Translations under genes and position numbers: made by a program
NCBI RefSeq assembly: GCF_000764305.2
Contig: NW_025932824.1
Location: 124,001-188,000, forward strand
DNA from: Hyalella azteca
Taxonomy: Eukaryota > Arthropoda > Malacostraca > Amphipoda > Hyalellidae
Length of the DNA: 64,000 nt
Reading direction: 5' to 3'
Shown here: positions 23,311 through 37,135 of the stretch, in pieces
Layout of the letters: every line of letters starts with the position of its first letter
Numbering within the stretch: the stretch's first letter is position 1
The notes under the pieces: generated by a model
The model's database searches: none
Seen by the model: only the letters and a program-made list of their open reading frames with translations
What the model was told of the DNA's origin: nothing

Positions 23311-25327
23311 TAGGGCTCAAAGATGTGAAAAAAACAGAGAAAGATGGTAACAAATCGAATTACCTAATGATGACAACTTAAAATCTTTAAAATCAGCTCA
23401 ATGTTAGGGTATGAAATAGGCATTACAGAATAATTTCGCTACTCCCTCAACACTGCAATAAAGTTCCAACAAGAGCACATGTAGAGAGAGCTGAGGGCGT
23501 CGTACGCGCAGAGCAGCCGAGTGTGGGTAGTGGCTTTACCGGCTCTCGGTAACAACATTGCAGGCCCGTCAACATAAACAAGCTAGCTTTTAGCGCAAAC
23601 AAATCCAGGAAGTTTCATGAATAAAATCAATTATTTTCCGATCCTGGCTAAACAGAATCTGATATTTTGAAGGTCAACGCAATAATGAGCATATATACCA
23701 TTACTTGCTTTTTAGACGTACAAGTAGAATGAAAGTAGAATGAAAACGTTCAACCTAAGGAAAGTTGAGTTAGTACAGAAAAAACAATTTGTCCGTTTTT
23801 AGTAAGAAGATGCAATCAAGCCGTGCACATGCTCAGGTTAGCACAAGTAGGCGACCACAAACTTGACAGAGACATGCATGGCTAACAACGTGGGCGTCGT
23901 ATATAGGGAGTAACCTGCAGCACGGTCAAGACTCCCTCTCGAGGCGACTAATCTACTCAAAACAGCCGACTATTATATCTTGGTTGCACTTTAAGCGTAA
24001 ATATCGCCTTTCAGTGGAGAATTAGAACGTGTCGGCAAGCCCCAAATTGTCGTAGACAATAAATGATCACTCTAAACCAGAATTGCCAGGACGTTCCCTT
24101 CTAACGTTAATCTGGAAAAAACTTTTGTCCCTGCATTGCGCTACTTTACACTAAGGATTTAAATGTGTCATGTTTATCGGATAGTTTTTTAGAACATTCT
24201 CGAATCAATAGACAAGAAAAGGGTACAGATCCAAGAGCCATTTCTGTCATTTTAGTGGTCATCCCTTTGGCAGCCGCGAAACACGTTGAATATTTCTAAA
24301 ACACAATTTAATTCAACTTTAAATTTAAATTGTGTTGGCAATTTAAATTACTGTACACAAACTAATCCATCCACAAAATAACTCAACAATAATACCCTTA
24401 CAATTTTGCACATTAAGGACGAAACAGACATTCGCGAGTGCCTTATCAAGTTGTTCTGATTTCGACTTTTTGTCGCGAAGGTTTTCCAGCGTTCTGATGG
24501 TTAGTAGAAAACATACGAATTCTTCTAGAATTGAGTGTAGTATAGGCGTCGTCTGTGGACCGCATACCTTTTAAGAAAACTCGAGCGGCCGTTGTTGAAT
24601 GGATAAATTTCGTTGCTCAAACTTGAACAATTTCTTGAGTACTTATATTCCTTCTGAAGTTCCCCCTAAAACTTGGGGAAACCGCAGCCGTAAGCCACAA
24701 AATAATTGCAGTTCAGGTTCTCAAATTGCAAGAAAAGATTGAAAAACGTTTGAGAACTATAGTAGTCTAGTGATGGGAACTTCGTCGTGTGTTAGGAAGC
24801 TCTGGCAGACTGAACGGGAGTCCCTCCTGCATGGTGCCAATGTTTTCGATAATCCGAAAATGTCCGCAAACATGTGCAGACGTTCGCAAGCAATGCTGCA
24901 TGTGCTGGTGTAAATAGACTGATTTGCGTTCAAACAATTCAGTGCTCGTGATTTCACGTTCAGGGATTACAACACATACGCTGATGATTATTGCCATTAT
25001 TTAAATCAAGCCCATCATGTGAAGCACAACGGCACAGTTTCAGATTCTATTGTGATATACGTACAATATAACCTAAACGTAATGTTAACACACAAACAAC
25101 TCAGGTGCGCGAAAAATCCGATTAGACATAAGATATTCATATATTTACGGACAACCGAGAGAGAACAGCCTATACACTGGCAGCACAGGACGAGAGCAGA
25201 CACAAGTGGTAAGCATGGATAGAGCAGCAGCAAGGTGGACTATCACACATCAGTGGCGTAATCAACACAGCAGTTTAGGTTCGTAGAAATTCCTGCACAC
25301 ACAAAAAACTGTTCTGATGTGAAGATG
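23311..25327. other. Unique DNA, no gene seen
   Basis: AT-rich sequence. A short inverted repeat lies at 24300-24336 (aacacaattta pairing with taaattgtgtt). No credible ORF. Confidence 0.5.
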
Positions 25328-25403
25328 GAATTAAGGTGGCGCTGTTGAATTAAGGTGGCGCTGTTGAATTAAGGTGGCGCTGTTGAATTAAGGTGGCGCT
25401 GTT
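25328..25403. repeat. 19-bp minisatellite, 4 perfect units
   Basis: gaattaaggtggcgctgtt is repeated four times without a mismatch. Perfect identity points to very recent expansion or active homogenisation. Confidence 0.97.
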
Positions 25404-25494
25404 GAAACAGCCGACGAGGATCAGCAGAGAGCAGAGGGCGCGCACCGTGTAGCCTCTGCCAGGAGCTCCGTGCCAGAAATAGAGGCTTTACACG

Positions 25495-25885
25495 GCCACG
25501 CTCACACCCCAGCTACACATCATGTGTGAGTATACATGCACACAGTCATGAGGTAGTGTACTATCTGACAGCAGCATACACTCACACGCCAGCTACACAT
25601 TATGTGTGCGTATACATGCACACAGCCATAAGGTAGTGTAGTATCTGACAGCAGCATACACTCACACGCCAGTAACACATTATGTGTGCGTATACATGCA
25701 CACAGTCATGAGGTAGTGTACTATCTGACAGCAGCATACACTCACACGCCAGTAACACATTATGTGTGCGTATACATGCACACAGCCATGAAGTAGTGCA
25801 GCATACGAGGCTATCGACAACAGCTTACACCCACACACCGCCTACACATTATGTGTGTAGGTATACATCCACGGCGTATGCATCC
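25495..25885. repeat. 80-bp minisatellite, ~4.7 units
   Basis: ctatctgaca/gtatctgaca recurs at 25561, 25641 and 25721, exactly 80 bp apart. Each unit includes cagcatacactcacacgcca, acacattatgtgtg and tatacatgcacacag. The palindrome-like cacattatgtgtg in each unit could form a small hairpin. The last unit is diverged. Confidence 0.95.
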
Positions 25886-28171
25886 ATACAGCCATACACT
25901 AAAGTAGTATAAAAAACCTACAGCAGCAAACAGTAACACAGCAGCTCAGCACGGAGCATCCCTCAGTAGCGCAACAGATCGCCTATTCACAAGCATACTC
26001 GTTTCAATGGCCATGTCGGATACAGGATTCCCTTGCATAATTCAACGTTACAACACATCACAATTTTAGCCGATTATTTCTGATATGAAATTATAAATAA
26101 TTAATTATGAAAAATCGAGTGAATTTAAAGCTTCACATACCACCACATTTTATGAAAAGTATACACACAAAATATTTCTACAATCGATTTATACTAATAC
26201 AATAAAAGTGCATGGTAGCACAATATTAATTCGAAATTCCACTATATAGTATATTGTATGAATCAGGAAATTATAATCAAGTATACCGGTATTACAATTG
26301 TGGTCACGACACCTCCATGTGGCTCGGTCATGACTAAGACAGGCATACGAAGAGAGCGAATTGGACTACGAACAAAGATCAAGATATGGTAAGCATGGCT
26401 GACACAGCCACGTCCACACATCAATGCTTATAGAAGCTTTTATGTTACGTGAAATATTCGTTATTCACATGCGAAAAAAAGTTCATTCCTCTATGAAAAA
26501 TTTCATTCATTGACTTTCTTCATGCGTGTAGTGTGAATAATTTAACTAAGAACTTGTTTGTGTTGAGGCATACACTAATCAGTGATGGCTGGGTTTCAGG
26601 CGCACTTTAAAGCTCCGATGTATGCTATGACGAAGACAAGTCTCATGGTCCCAGGAGCGTCATTAGGACGAGGACTGCTCACAGTACAATCTTCAGCGAC
26701 GTGACACAAGACGATTTATCATTCGCGATCAAATCCTTGATAGCATCGCACTCAATTAACCATTGACGAGAATCAAGGCCAAATACGAATCAGAAAATAC
26801 ACGAATATATCAGAAGAATGACGAGCGATGTGGAAATCAAATAATGAAATACTATATTAAACGTTGAATTTTACACAAACTACCTACACAATTTTAACAT
26901 AAATTAACCCGCAAACATAATAAATCGACATGAAATGCTACCCGGTAGCAGGGACTCTGACCGAAAAGTAAGCTGTCCTAGGCTGACTGTGACGTCACGC
27001 CAAATCTGTTGAAAGAAGACGATGGCCGGGGAGAAAAAAGCGCCGCGAGAAGGAAGGTTTTGTGTTCTTAGAGGACGGAAGGAAATTGTTTACTGTGAGC
27101 AGAGCAGAGGAACAGCTGCTGCTATTTCAGGATGCTGCGGGGTTTCTTTACACGAGTCGGAACCGTATACCTCCCATAAGACCAGGTCCTGGCAAAGAAA
27201 ATCAACAAAAACGCTCGTAAAGATCTGACATACATCATGACGAGGGCACGATTTGGTAGTGCCTGTCTAACACTACAGCGCTGCCAATCATTTCTGTCAC
27301 TAAATATATAACAGAGGCGAAAAACGTTTGGGTCAAGTAATTATCTAATTAATCATCTTCGTTCGTCAAAAATACTATTCACTGTACCAAAAAAAGTAAT
27401 ATGCATGCTAAGGACATAGATTAAATAGAACACCTAATGGTGCAGGATGAACGAGGCTTTCTGACGGCCTTAAGCCGAAAAATCGTGCATGTTGGCTTCC
27501 CGTCGTAGTATTTACCTTAGCTGGCAATTGGTTCACCTCAGCTGGTGCACTCAACTTTATCTACCATCTGCGCGTGATTTGGCCCAGCTGGTAGAGCAGG
27601 AGTTCATCTACCCTGCGTCAAGTAGAAGCGTGGGCGGAAAAGAAAGCCGTCGCCCAACACGAGGGCTCGGAGGGCAACCCGTATATTACCCGCACTATGC
27701 GGGCATGCTTCACATACTGGGGTATGGTACTGCTGCTTCTGCCTAGGACATAGACAAAGTGGTCTTTTCCATAATGTTCGGCAGTGATTTTAATGCAGTA
27801 GTTATAGGATTTCGATAAAGTCTGTAGTGGTTGTACAGAGAGAGTTAACCCCGACGAAAAAATTATCGAAAGAATAGTTACATTAAAAGGCGTGGTTCAT
27901 ATAAAAACTGCAAAACGCGATCTTCATACAGAAAAAAAAACAAAGAAATATAACCAAAGTGAGCAATCGTAGGAACAACGAAAAAACGGGACCCTGAAAA
28001 AAATTATCACAATAAAAAAAAACAGTAAATAATGTGTGAACCTTCAGTGTTGAGAAGCCCAGAAATTGTGTAGGTAAAAGCAGTAACTCAAGTGAACGTG
28101 GCATTTAGCACGCGAATCATACCTTCATACAGCACAAGACCAGGCAGCGTGATGACAAACATCAAGCCCCT
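25886..28171. other. Unique DNA, no gene seen
   Basis: 26370-26430 shares weak similarity (tggtaagcatgg, cacacatca) with 25205-25255, possibly another dispersed repeat. A degenerate ~50-bp duplication around agctgg...atctacc lies at 27525-27625. No supported ORF. Confidence 0.45.
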
Positions 28172-28307
28172 CACTCAGAGAAATGAGTGATACTGTCCAA
28201 ATAGTGATGCACTTTTAGCCTTTGTTTGGGTCATCCTGACCCAGTTTGGCCGGGAGAAAGGGCGTGTCCGTGCTACGTGTAGAAAGTGTCACTAGTTGGA
28301 CAAATAT
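28172..28307. mobile_element. CACTCAG-family MITE-like element, copy C, truncated
   Basis: Starts with cactcagagaaatgagtga and tgtccaaatagtgatgcac. It carries the central stem tgggtca-tcc-tgaccca and reaches the right subterminal ttggacaaata. The outer ctgagtg terminus is missing, so the 3' end is deleted or badly eroded. Confidence 0.65.
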
Positions 28308-31164
28308 ACCTACTATAATTTGTCCTGCATGTTCACGAGTTTTTGAAATCTTGCTCGTTCAAAATCAATTATACGCCCTACGGAAGATCAGTCAAGCGCA
28401 ATGAGCTAAATAGAACAGGAAACAATGGTTAGAGAATCAAAATCTCCCCACTTACTAATATAATCATGTGAGTCTACCACCACGTCAAGGCTTGATCACC
28501 GAACAAATCGTAAATGCTAGTCAGATATTTGTAGTGAAACTCAGCCCGAGAAAATTCGTGAGCCCGGAACTCGTGACATAAGCTCATTCAGCTCAGGATT
28601 TCAAACATGTGGGTTACGTCACGTGAGGAGTCTAAGTGACCCACGATCAAGATTACCCAGATAACTTTTAGTAACCTACATAACATGGCCTAAAATTCCG
28701 ACATTGAATCAACTCGAGAATAATAGTGTAGATTGTTGCGTGAAGCACAGGCGAAGTGAGGCGCGTGATGTGGCATTCATCAAGACGTTGTGTCAGAGGA
28801 AGGCACTCCCAACAAGCTCCGGCTGCTGTACATCTACCGTCACCGATGCCAGGAGTTCAAGATGAGTAGAATTTGAATTTAACGTAAATCTAAGTGACTT
28901 TTTCAAAACTATATGATTCACAAAAATGTATATTCAAAGGAAGGCTTTATTTTTAAAATACTTCAACAACAAAACGATTCAACAAAACGGCAGCCCTAGA
29001 ACTATCACGCAAATAATAACAGAATTTTCGACCAGATTCACTGAAAATTAAATCGATTGTTGAATCAAATCAAACATGACGAATTCGAGTATCGATCGAT
29101 TTTAAAACTGGTGAAATTCAAATAAAACAGCACTTAACACGAAAAAGAACTGCAATGCAGTTAACGAACGCTGACAGACCATTCTCTTAAACCTGAACAT
29201 TCTGCAAAATAAACACAGCACAATTGTAATAGAATAAGCTTGTATTACGACAGCATACACTAAAATAAGTGCAAAAAAAGCTTGTATTAAGATAAAATAC
29301 ACTAGAATAAGTGTAAAGTAAACAACAGAATATGTGTACGATCTTCTGCCGTCATGTAAGACTAATCGACAGTCGCAGTGTAAGGTTATCGCAGAGACGC
29401 TCTGCTCGCAGTCTGTGCACGTTTCCAGCTTTCCCACAGAGATCAAATATACCGACAACAGCGACAGTGTTCCTAGCTTTCGGTTTTTTAACGATAATTA
29501 TTCCTAACCGAGAATAATTGCCAGCAACCGAAAACATTGAAACGATTCCATACGCGTTAGGGTGCGAAATTAAGAAAATAAGAAAAAATTGATTTCTTAA
29601 ATGAAAAAAGTAGCTCGCTGCAATCTTCAGCAATTATGAAGGCAAGCAGAAACACAATGTATTCCTGAGCAAGATTAGAAACACTCTTGCCACCTTGAAT
29701 ATAGGAATTTAAAGTTCAGTCGCGTCTTCCAATTGGTAACCGAAAAATTGCAAACGGCTTTAATTTATTGTAAAATCATTTACTTCAATCAAGACAGAGT
29801 CTTAGTAGCAAACAAGATACTTCTTCGTTGACCTACCCTTCGAGTCCAATTAGAAAACCAGAAAGCATCATAGATGCCAGCATTAACATACATAAGATAT
29901 TGAATGAAACCTTGAAGTAGATCAGGAAATTAAAATGGACTGGTTCCTAAAATAAATCTCTGTATTGCTGCTGAGAATGAAGAAGTTTGGCAATAGCAGC
30001 GTCCGATATCGCCAGGCAAAGCTGTGGAGTGCACACGGCTCGCACTCCCCGTTATGCGAATCCCCTTTCCCCGCCTTCACCCTCCACTTCCGATGTGCTG
30101 GGGTTATCAGACCAAACGGAACAGCCACGCCCTAGCCAACGCAGTCCTGGCTTGCATCTTCTTTCTGATGCGTCTGCGGATTTGAACACATTTAGACCAC
30201 ATTCAGGGTCCTTGGTATATTAAGTAATGGATAGGTCGATGCCATGTTCTTTGAAATACGCAGGTGCATTCAACACATATTCATCGTCCTGCAGTTTGCG
30301 CATTTCATAGACTAACAAAATTGTCTAAAGCTTAATTAGTATTTGCTGCATGCGGTGGGTATAGCAGAAATTCGTGAATTATAAGATAATTACACAACCA
30401 TATTATAGTTAAATAATAACCAGAAAATTGCACTTAACAGAAATTGGTGCAATTTACTTTGAGCTTTAGTAATAAAACCTACAAATTAAAAATTATAAGA
30501 TTCCGTGTCTTATTTAGAACGAGTTCATGCTTTCTTCAAATGAGTTCACGCGATTAAGCACGGATTAAGCAATAAGTATAGGTTCTAACCTGGCATGGCT
30601 TGATCCATTTTCATTTAGCAGACGAATGCCACACAATCGCACGAACGGTCTGCACCCTCTGTGAAATCGGAGTGAATTGACATGACGAGTTAATACTTGA
30701 TGGATGGCTACTCAACGTCAACAAATCAGAGGCCATAATTTAACCATACAGGATCTTGATAAAATTTCAAATTTTTGCCTTTTCTTTTCAACAGAGGTTG
30801 TTGAAAAAAAGAAACAGCCACCAAGTGTGACATATTAAAAAATGTGTTCGAAAATTCTGAAGCGCTTCCGGAAAATGGTGAAGCTGCTAACTCGCGACAG
30901 TTAGGCACCATGTTAACATATGGGAAAATGTAGAATCGAATGATTTGCATCTTAATTCACACTGCATGTTATTAACACCTAATTCACAACGCGCATGTTA
31001 TTTAATCGTCTTTTTCAAGCGAGTCGAAAAGAATTTCGAAGTGTAATTGAGTGCTGGGACAGCCAGATCCTTCAAAGGACACAAGTCAAAACAAGAGGGA
31101 GCAGACGGGCGTACGTGAGGTCGGTACGTCTTGTGAGAGCAGCACTCGAGATGCATGTCGTACA
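28308..31164. other. Unique DNA, no convincing gene
   Basis: Imperfect ~55-bp duplications with agcttgtatta and atacacta.aataagtg lie at 29235-29325. They make the minus ORF 29102-29458 look hydrophobic and repetitive. No exon was recognised. Confidence 0.45.
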
Positions 31165-31322
31165 TACACAGCCTCACATGACGTGCAGGCAGCTTCACAT
31201 GATGAAGAGTACCATACATCTAATACTACATCACATGCGCAGCTTCTCATACTGCAGGCAGCTTCACATGATAGCACGCCACTCCCAACACAGCACAAGC
31301 ACAGCCTCACATGATGTACCTC
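31165..31322. repeat. ~68-bp imperfect tandem repeat, ~2.3 units
   Basis: gcaggcagcttcacatgat begins at about 31185 and 31253. Related cacagcctcacatga words lie before and after. Overlapping ORFs on both strands are array artefacts. Confidence 0.75.
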
Positions 31323-31541
31323 TCAACACAATGTTAGTTTAGTTAGTTTAGTGTCCAAATGTTTACTAGCGCTTCAGCTATTAAGCTATCTCGCACCGAA
31401 AGTCAACATGAACATCACCATAAAGGTGGAAGATCTCAATTATTCATCACCCACAAGGGGCGGAAGGTCTCAGATGTCCAGCCCGCTGAAGCTGGCTCGA
31501 AGGAAGCAGCGTTAGCATCTCAAAAGAGACGAAGTGAACAC

Positions 31542-31620
31542 ACTGCCACAGCGGAGCACCACACACTGCCACAGCGGAGCACCACACACTACCACAGCGA
31601 TGCACCACACACTAATGCTA
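31542..31620. repeat. 23-bp minisatellite, ~3.3 units
   Basis: actgccacagcggagcacca recurs at 31542, 31565 and 31588 (the third copy with substitutions), each followed by cac. Exact 23-bp spacing. Confidence 0.9.
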
Positions 31621-33620
31621 GTGTAGTTAGCGTTAGTGCTTGAGCGCTCCAGCACCAACTGCAACACTTGATCTCAGTTATAAATCCGCTGCATAATTGC
31701 AGCCAACTGCACGACATTGCGGCCAACAAAAGTCAACCAGGAAATCGACGTAATGACTAACTGATAAAGTTCTGTAAAATTTATTAATTCTGTAAAAACG
31801 TTAGATAAATGACCGTACAAAACAGCTTAGAAATTGATTCCCTGTAGGAGGCACTACTGTATTTTAGATTATACCAAAAGTATGGGGTAAATTTACTCGG
31901 TTATAAGCGTTGGATGTGACAACACGGGAGAGCGCATTGGGAATTGGAGTGTCGGGGTGCGATGTGATACCGACCGTGGCACCGGACACGCCAGCACTGC
32001 CACCTGACACTGCAGTTACGCGGTACACAGGGCACTCATACACCTCAGATATACACATGTACATAGCACACTTGTATATCTTTATATATACAATACATAG
32101 GTAGGTACCTTATATATGCGTACGATTAATGACCGGAGAATGCATTACAATTTTCAAGGAGTCGAACAATACTTTAGAAGACGTAGGTAGATCAAAAGGC
32201 AGGTTAAGCAAGAAATAATAATACATAAACGATGTTTCGGATGTAACAACATTAATTTTCAAGTTAAAAGCAGCATTTAATAATGAAATTGTGTTGGAAC
32301 TTTGCAGGATATGTGGCTGCAGGCCTCGTATTATATCCTTATGTCTACACGTACACAGCTCACTCACACTCCCATAAATACACTCCGGTCACTCACGCAG
32401 CCATACGCCACATGTACATTTGCCTACTCCCATCATTACGGCTAAATGTTCACTGAAACAACTAGCAAAAAAAAAAAAAAAAACTCTATTGAAATTCTTT
32501 TTATTGACCAACTCAGACCATCTTAATGCTTTATTATTGTCGGAAATTCAGTCTTGTGAAAATTTCTCTTAGACGTACATGTAAGAACTCACGTTTTGGA
32601 ATACAATTCCTCGACAAATCAAATCATAGCAATAGCATATTTTCAGAAAATAAAAAATATATATACGATTAGTTTCCTTTGGCTCTGCTCATTGAAGTAC
32701 CAGACAACTTCTTCAGTTAAATAAAATATTTACGTTTAAAAGACGGAACATGGGTTAGTAGAATATAAATAATCGTTATATATAATTGTTATATTAAAAT
32801 ACTATACTGTTATATTTGTAGGGAATATAAGGCAGCTATAATATAATGTGTTACATTCGCACAGAACATTAAACAGTTGAAGTATTATAACCGTGTTATA
32901 TTCGCATTCGGTTTAAGTTACCGGTACTCACAAAAACAATGCATAAGTTCCATGTTACTCACAAATAAACTATGTACTAGTTCCAAATTACTCACCGGTG
33001 TGTAGATAGGCTGGCTTTCCCGGATACTGGGGCGGTGGGCGCTCGAGGATGGATAGCAGTATTATGAGATGAACTCTACAGCCTTACACGTCACTAGAGT
33101 CACTCCATATTAAGCACCAACACTTTGCTCTGCATCACAACGCATCACAGAAATTAGGATTAAACTGCATACAAATATTAAACAGAACACGTAAACAACA
33201 CAAATGTCTTAAAAGCCACCAAAATGTGTTCACGACAAGAACTGTGTTATTATTATACTACTTTTCAGTAAAAACCTAATATCCTTCACGATTTATATCA
33301 TTGGAGTCTGGCTTAGACAGTAAAGCCTCCAGAAAAAGTAACGAAATAAAAACAACTTTGTACCACGCGTGTGAACAACAGCTCCCAAGCGTGATCTCCA
33401 CGAAGCTTCCAAGCTCAATTGATTTGTTCACGATCAATGATGGTTACAGCAAACCACAGGATTGCCGCAAGTCAAGCGGTGAGAGGACAAACACATAATC
33501 AACTCTAGGCAAGAAACGAAAACAGATCAACGAAGTCAAATTTAAAAAAAGTTATAGATACAACCGACTCGTAGAAACAGTTCCGTGAGATGACTGCGAT
33601 AGATTCGTGTATCGTGTAAA
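31621..33620. other. AT-rich unique DNA, no gene seen
   Basis: Contains a run of 17 A at 32467-32483 and several tatattcgc/ttatatt-type words at 32760-32915. A loose ~35-bp repeat of ttac/actcacaaa and agttcca words lies at 32930-32998. No supported ORF. Confidence 0.5.
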
Positions 33621-33975
33621 ATCATCCAATGCATGCGCCAGATTCCACAATCCAGTCCGATCATTCAATGCCTGCGCTAGACTCCAGAATCCAGTACGAT
33701 CATTCAATGCATGCGCTAGACTCCAGAATCCAGTACGATCATTCAATGCCTGCGCTAGACTCCAGAATCCAGTCCGATCATTCAATGCCTGCGCTAGACT
33801 CCAGAATCCAGTACGATCATTCAATGCATGCGCTTGACTCCAGAATCCAGTACGGTACGATCATTCAATGCATGCGCTAGACTCCAGAATTCAGTACGCT
33901 CATTCAGTGCACACGCTGTATTCTTGTAGCACGTAAATTCATTCGCTGCATGCGCTGGATTGCGTAACGCAGTGC
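33621..33975. repeat. 39-bp minisatellite, ~9 units
   Basis: atcattcaatgc.tgcgc begins units at 33660, 33699, 33738, 33777 and 33816, followed by tagactccagaatccagt.cg. The first unit (33621) and those after 33860 are more diverged, and a 5-bp insertion precedes 33860. Gradual decay at both ends and near-identity in the middle is the usual minisatellite pattern. Because 39 is a multiple of three, both strands show long repetitive ORFs. Confidence 0.95.
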
Positions 33976-36736
33976 TGGCGCTAAGTGCAGGATGTAAGTG
34001 AGTGACGTCATAGGAGTATTCCAGCAGCGCTACTCCCTTCCAAGAAGCGGTCCATGACTCGCGCCCTCGACACGTGTGACGTACGCATGGCAGTCGCGTC
34101 TTACTTTACCAGCAATGTGGCGTAACGCAATTTAGCAAATATCGGTTATAAATTGCTTTAATAAGCATAAATATATTGTTGAGTACTACAAATACATTGC
34201 TTGGTGAAACATTGCAATACATATTTAGTTGAAGAAATCATATACCATCAAGTGTTAATGCCACAACGTGTGCAACTATGCAAGCTTTTCGGTGGGAGTA
34301 GAGCAGTTGCACAAATAAACATTCTAAAGTTAGTCATTTTGAGAGTAGATATGAATCAAAAATAACAGCCCAGGCTTCGAGAGCTTTCTATGAGCAAGAT
34401 GACTCATTTCCTTTAATGAAACGGAAATGGATTATTATTTAGCTTATTGTAATTGATCTTGAATCAACTGACAATGAAGATAATCTGAAGTTAAAGTATC
34501 TGACACTGATATTATTCGTTATCCAAAACGCAGCACCAGCAGGTGAACAGGAAGTTGACACTTCGATAAAGGTTAGTTTACGTAATGGTTAAAATTTTAA
34601 CCACTAAACCTGGAGAGATGCATCACTTTCTAGTGATTATAAAAGCCGTGTCAGCACGACGCAGGAAATGACCAACACCGAGCGCAAGAAGGTGATAAAG
34701 GCCAAGAAATGAAAAAGTCACCATACCGGTATTGGATGGCCCCGTTTTAACTTAAATATTCCTGACTACTTTCATTTGCTTAGCGGAAAACAAGAACAAT
34801 GAAACTAATTCCCGATTCGAATTAATGTACTGAAATTGTAAGCAGAGGCAGCAGGACATAATCAGTCTTTCAGCAAATTCTGAAGTACATAAATTTTGCG
34901 ACATATTGCAGGGTCAGAACAGGCTTAACACTTGCACATCCTTATTAGAGAGACGTCATAGCTGTGTGACAAGCTTCAAGGAGCCGAGTATGGCCAAATG
35001 AGGTTACCAAGCTTGCTATTAATTCCCCGCCTCTAAATGGAGATGGTGAAAAAACACCTCGCTGAGGCATGCTATCAAAGCTCTTGCTGTCGCCTCAAGA
35101 ATCGCCTACTTCGTCATAAACAAAACAAAAATATGCAACGGGTCAAAGAACGCAAACAACAGGCTATTTAATACATTAAATAATGTTTTCAAATGAATTC
35201 CGAAAAGTATTGCGCGATGTTAAGCCGAACCCAGTTTTGAGTATTCGTCCTTGGTATCAGGCAAGGAGGAGGAGACACGACACACCCCTACCACGTCTGA
35301 CCGCACACTGCTCAGCAGGCTACCCAGTACCCACAAGTCGCAACTACGGCGCAGACGCGGCACAGCCCTCGGTGACGTCATTCTAATCAATCCGTCAGAC
35401 GCTCTCCTGCATTTGGCTACGAGCGCAGACTCGTGTTTTACTCTCATAACTTTGGACAGCATTGCTCATCATTCTTGCACTGACTCATATTAACGAGTCA
35501 CTAACGGAAGGGAACAATCAACAAATTTGGCCCTTCTGAAGCGTATGAAATGCAAAAAAAGCGTTGTAGTGCTTAGCAAGCGGTTAATTTATCTGTACAC
35601 AAAGGGTTAAATTGAAGCAAATAATACAATGATTTGATAATCTGAACAATAATCGGCACTATCCAGGCGGCAAAAGTTCACCACTACCTTATCGCAGTAA
35701 CATTCGTTCAATAATAAAGTGAGAAACGATAATTATCATAGAGAAGAGGCGGCAATCCGTCGTGGCCCGGGACTGATACGTCCTAAACACATACTAAGGA
35801 CAAGACAAGCTATAAACCGTGTCGCAAACAACTCCATCAAAAGTAAGAATAATCAAATCGAAAATTAGGACGAAGATATTTCCTGTCATTTCGAAACCCA
35901 AAGCCCGGTAGACATAGAGAATTTCAGATGGAATTCAATAACGTTGAATCCTATTCGCCTGCAACATCAGACCTCGGGTTATGAACTTGAACATCTAAGA
36001 TGACAAATTTAAAATATTCGATGCCGTGCTAACCAAAATTACCCACAGGATAATCTTGGATTGAAATGACTGTGGTTATACAAGTAGTGCAGAATTTGCA
36101 ACCAGGAGTATGGTAAGTAACTTTATAGTAAAGGTTTTCGACACAGAATATACTGAGCGTAAGGCATGCCAAGAAGTGACAAGTATTCACAGGCGGTCTC
36201 CGAACCAATGGTTAGTCGCTTATCAAGTCCCTCAATGACACGCAAATGAAGCCAAGACGAGAAGGCAAACACACGCATTTCCTCATCCAGGGCAAGCATA
36301 ACATCAAAAGACTAAGTATGAGGTAGGCAGCGCAAACACGAATAACATGAATATCAACGAGGAAAACAAGAGCGTTTGGTGGCCGTTGGATTTGCTGAAA
36401 TTTTATATACCGTAGCTATGATGTTGTCACGTTATTGGAATAACACAAAAATGGCTAATTTTATCGGCTAACAGCAGCCAAGTCTATTGCTAAATGGGAT
36501 GCGTAGAGTTCGGGCGTTTTGCCAGAGCTCTCTGACAAGGTTGCAGGTATATAGAGGCAATAAGTAGATGGAGGGGCGATTAAACGACAGGCAGCAGTCT
36601 CTAGAATAGTACAATATTTGAAGGTTGAAATAATTCTGATGGAAAGCAACACGAACAGCTGGGATGACACCACGAGCAGCAGTTGTAATGCCACGAGCGG
36701 GTTGATGGAAGCGTCAAGAGCGCGAGCAACTGCCAG
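33976..36736. other. Unique DNA, no convincing gene
   Basis: A TATAAAAG octamer lies at 34638-34645. An ATG at 34669 opens only a 14-codon frame. 35180-35490 has overlapping ORFs on both strands in a moderately CpG-rich stretch. Nothing is identified. Confidence 0.45.
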
Positions 36737-37135
36737 TTAAAGAACAGCAGCACTCGGCCAGTTGGGAAAAGCAGCAACACTCCGCCAGTTAGGAGCAGCA
36801 GCAGCACTCCGCCAGTTGGGAGCAGCAGCACTCCGCCGGTTGGGAGCAGCAGCACTCCGCCAGTTAGGAGCAGCAGCAGCAGCACTCGGCCAGTTGGGAG
36901 CAGCAGCGGCAGCACTCGGCCAGTTGGGAGCAGCAGCAGCAGCAGCACTCGGCCAGTTGGGAGCAGCAGCGGCAGCACTCGGCCAGTTGGGAGCAGCAGC
37001 AGCAGCAGCACTCGGCCAGTTAGGAGCAGCAGCAGCAGCAGCACTCCGCCAGTTAGGAGCAGCAGCAGCAGCACTCGGCCAGTTGGGAGCAGCAGTGGCA
37101 GCAGTAGCACTCCGACAGTTAGGGAGCAGCAGCAG
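36737..37135. repeat. Variable 24-33-bp minisatellite rich in GCAGCA
   Basis: About 13 units contain ggccagttgggagcagcag or close variants, with variable numbers of internal agc triplets. Unit length therefore changes in steps of 3 bp: a minisatellite with an embedded microsatellite. It continues into a short (agc)n tail at 37121-37150. The plus-strand Ala/Leu-Gly repeats and minus-strand poly-Leu ORFs are artefacts of this. Confidence 0.95.

Noticed and set aside
27575..27640. tRNA or tRNA-derived SINE
   Set aside because: tggcccagctgg fits the pol III A box, but no B box (GGTTCRANYCC) lies at the right distance and the sequence does not fold as a cloverleaf. It is part of a degenerate ~50-bp duplication.
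29102..29458. 118-codon hydrophobic minus ORF as a membrane protein
   Set aside because: The hydrophobic repeats follow a local ~55-bp AT-rich duplication, and there is no other support.
31165..31643. Overlapping ORFs of 60-115 codons as a gene cluster
   Set aside because: Different frames on both strands overlap over two small tandem arrays, with no recognisable domain.
33552..33880. 76-90-codon repeat ORFs on both strands
   Set aside because: Explained by the 39-bp array, which has no stop in several frames.
34638..34713. TATA box followed by a small ORF
   Set aside because: TATAAAAG is present, but the ATG at 34669 opens only 14 codons and no initiator sits at the right spacing.
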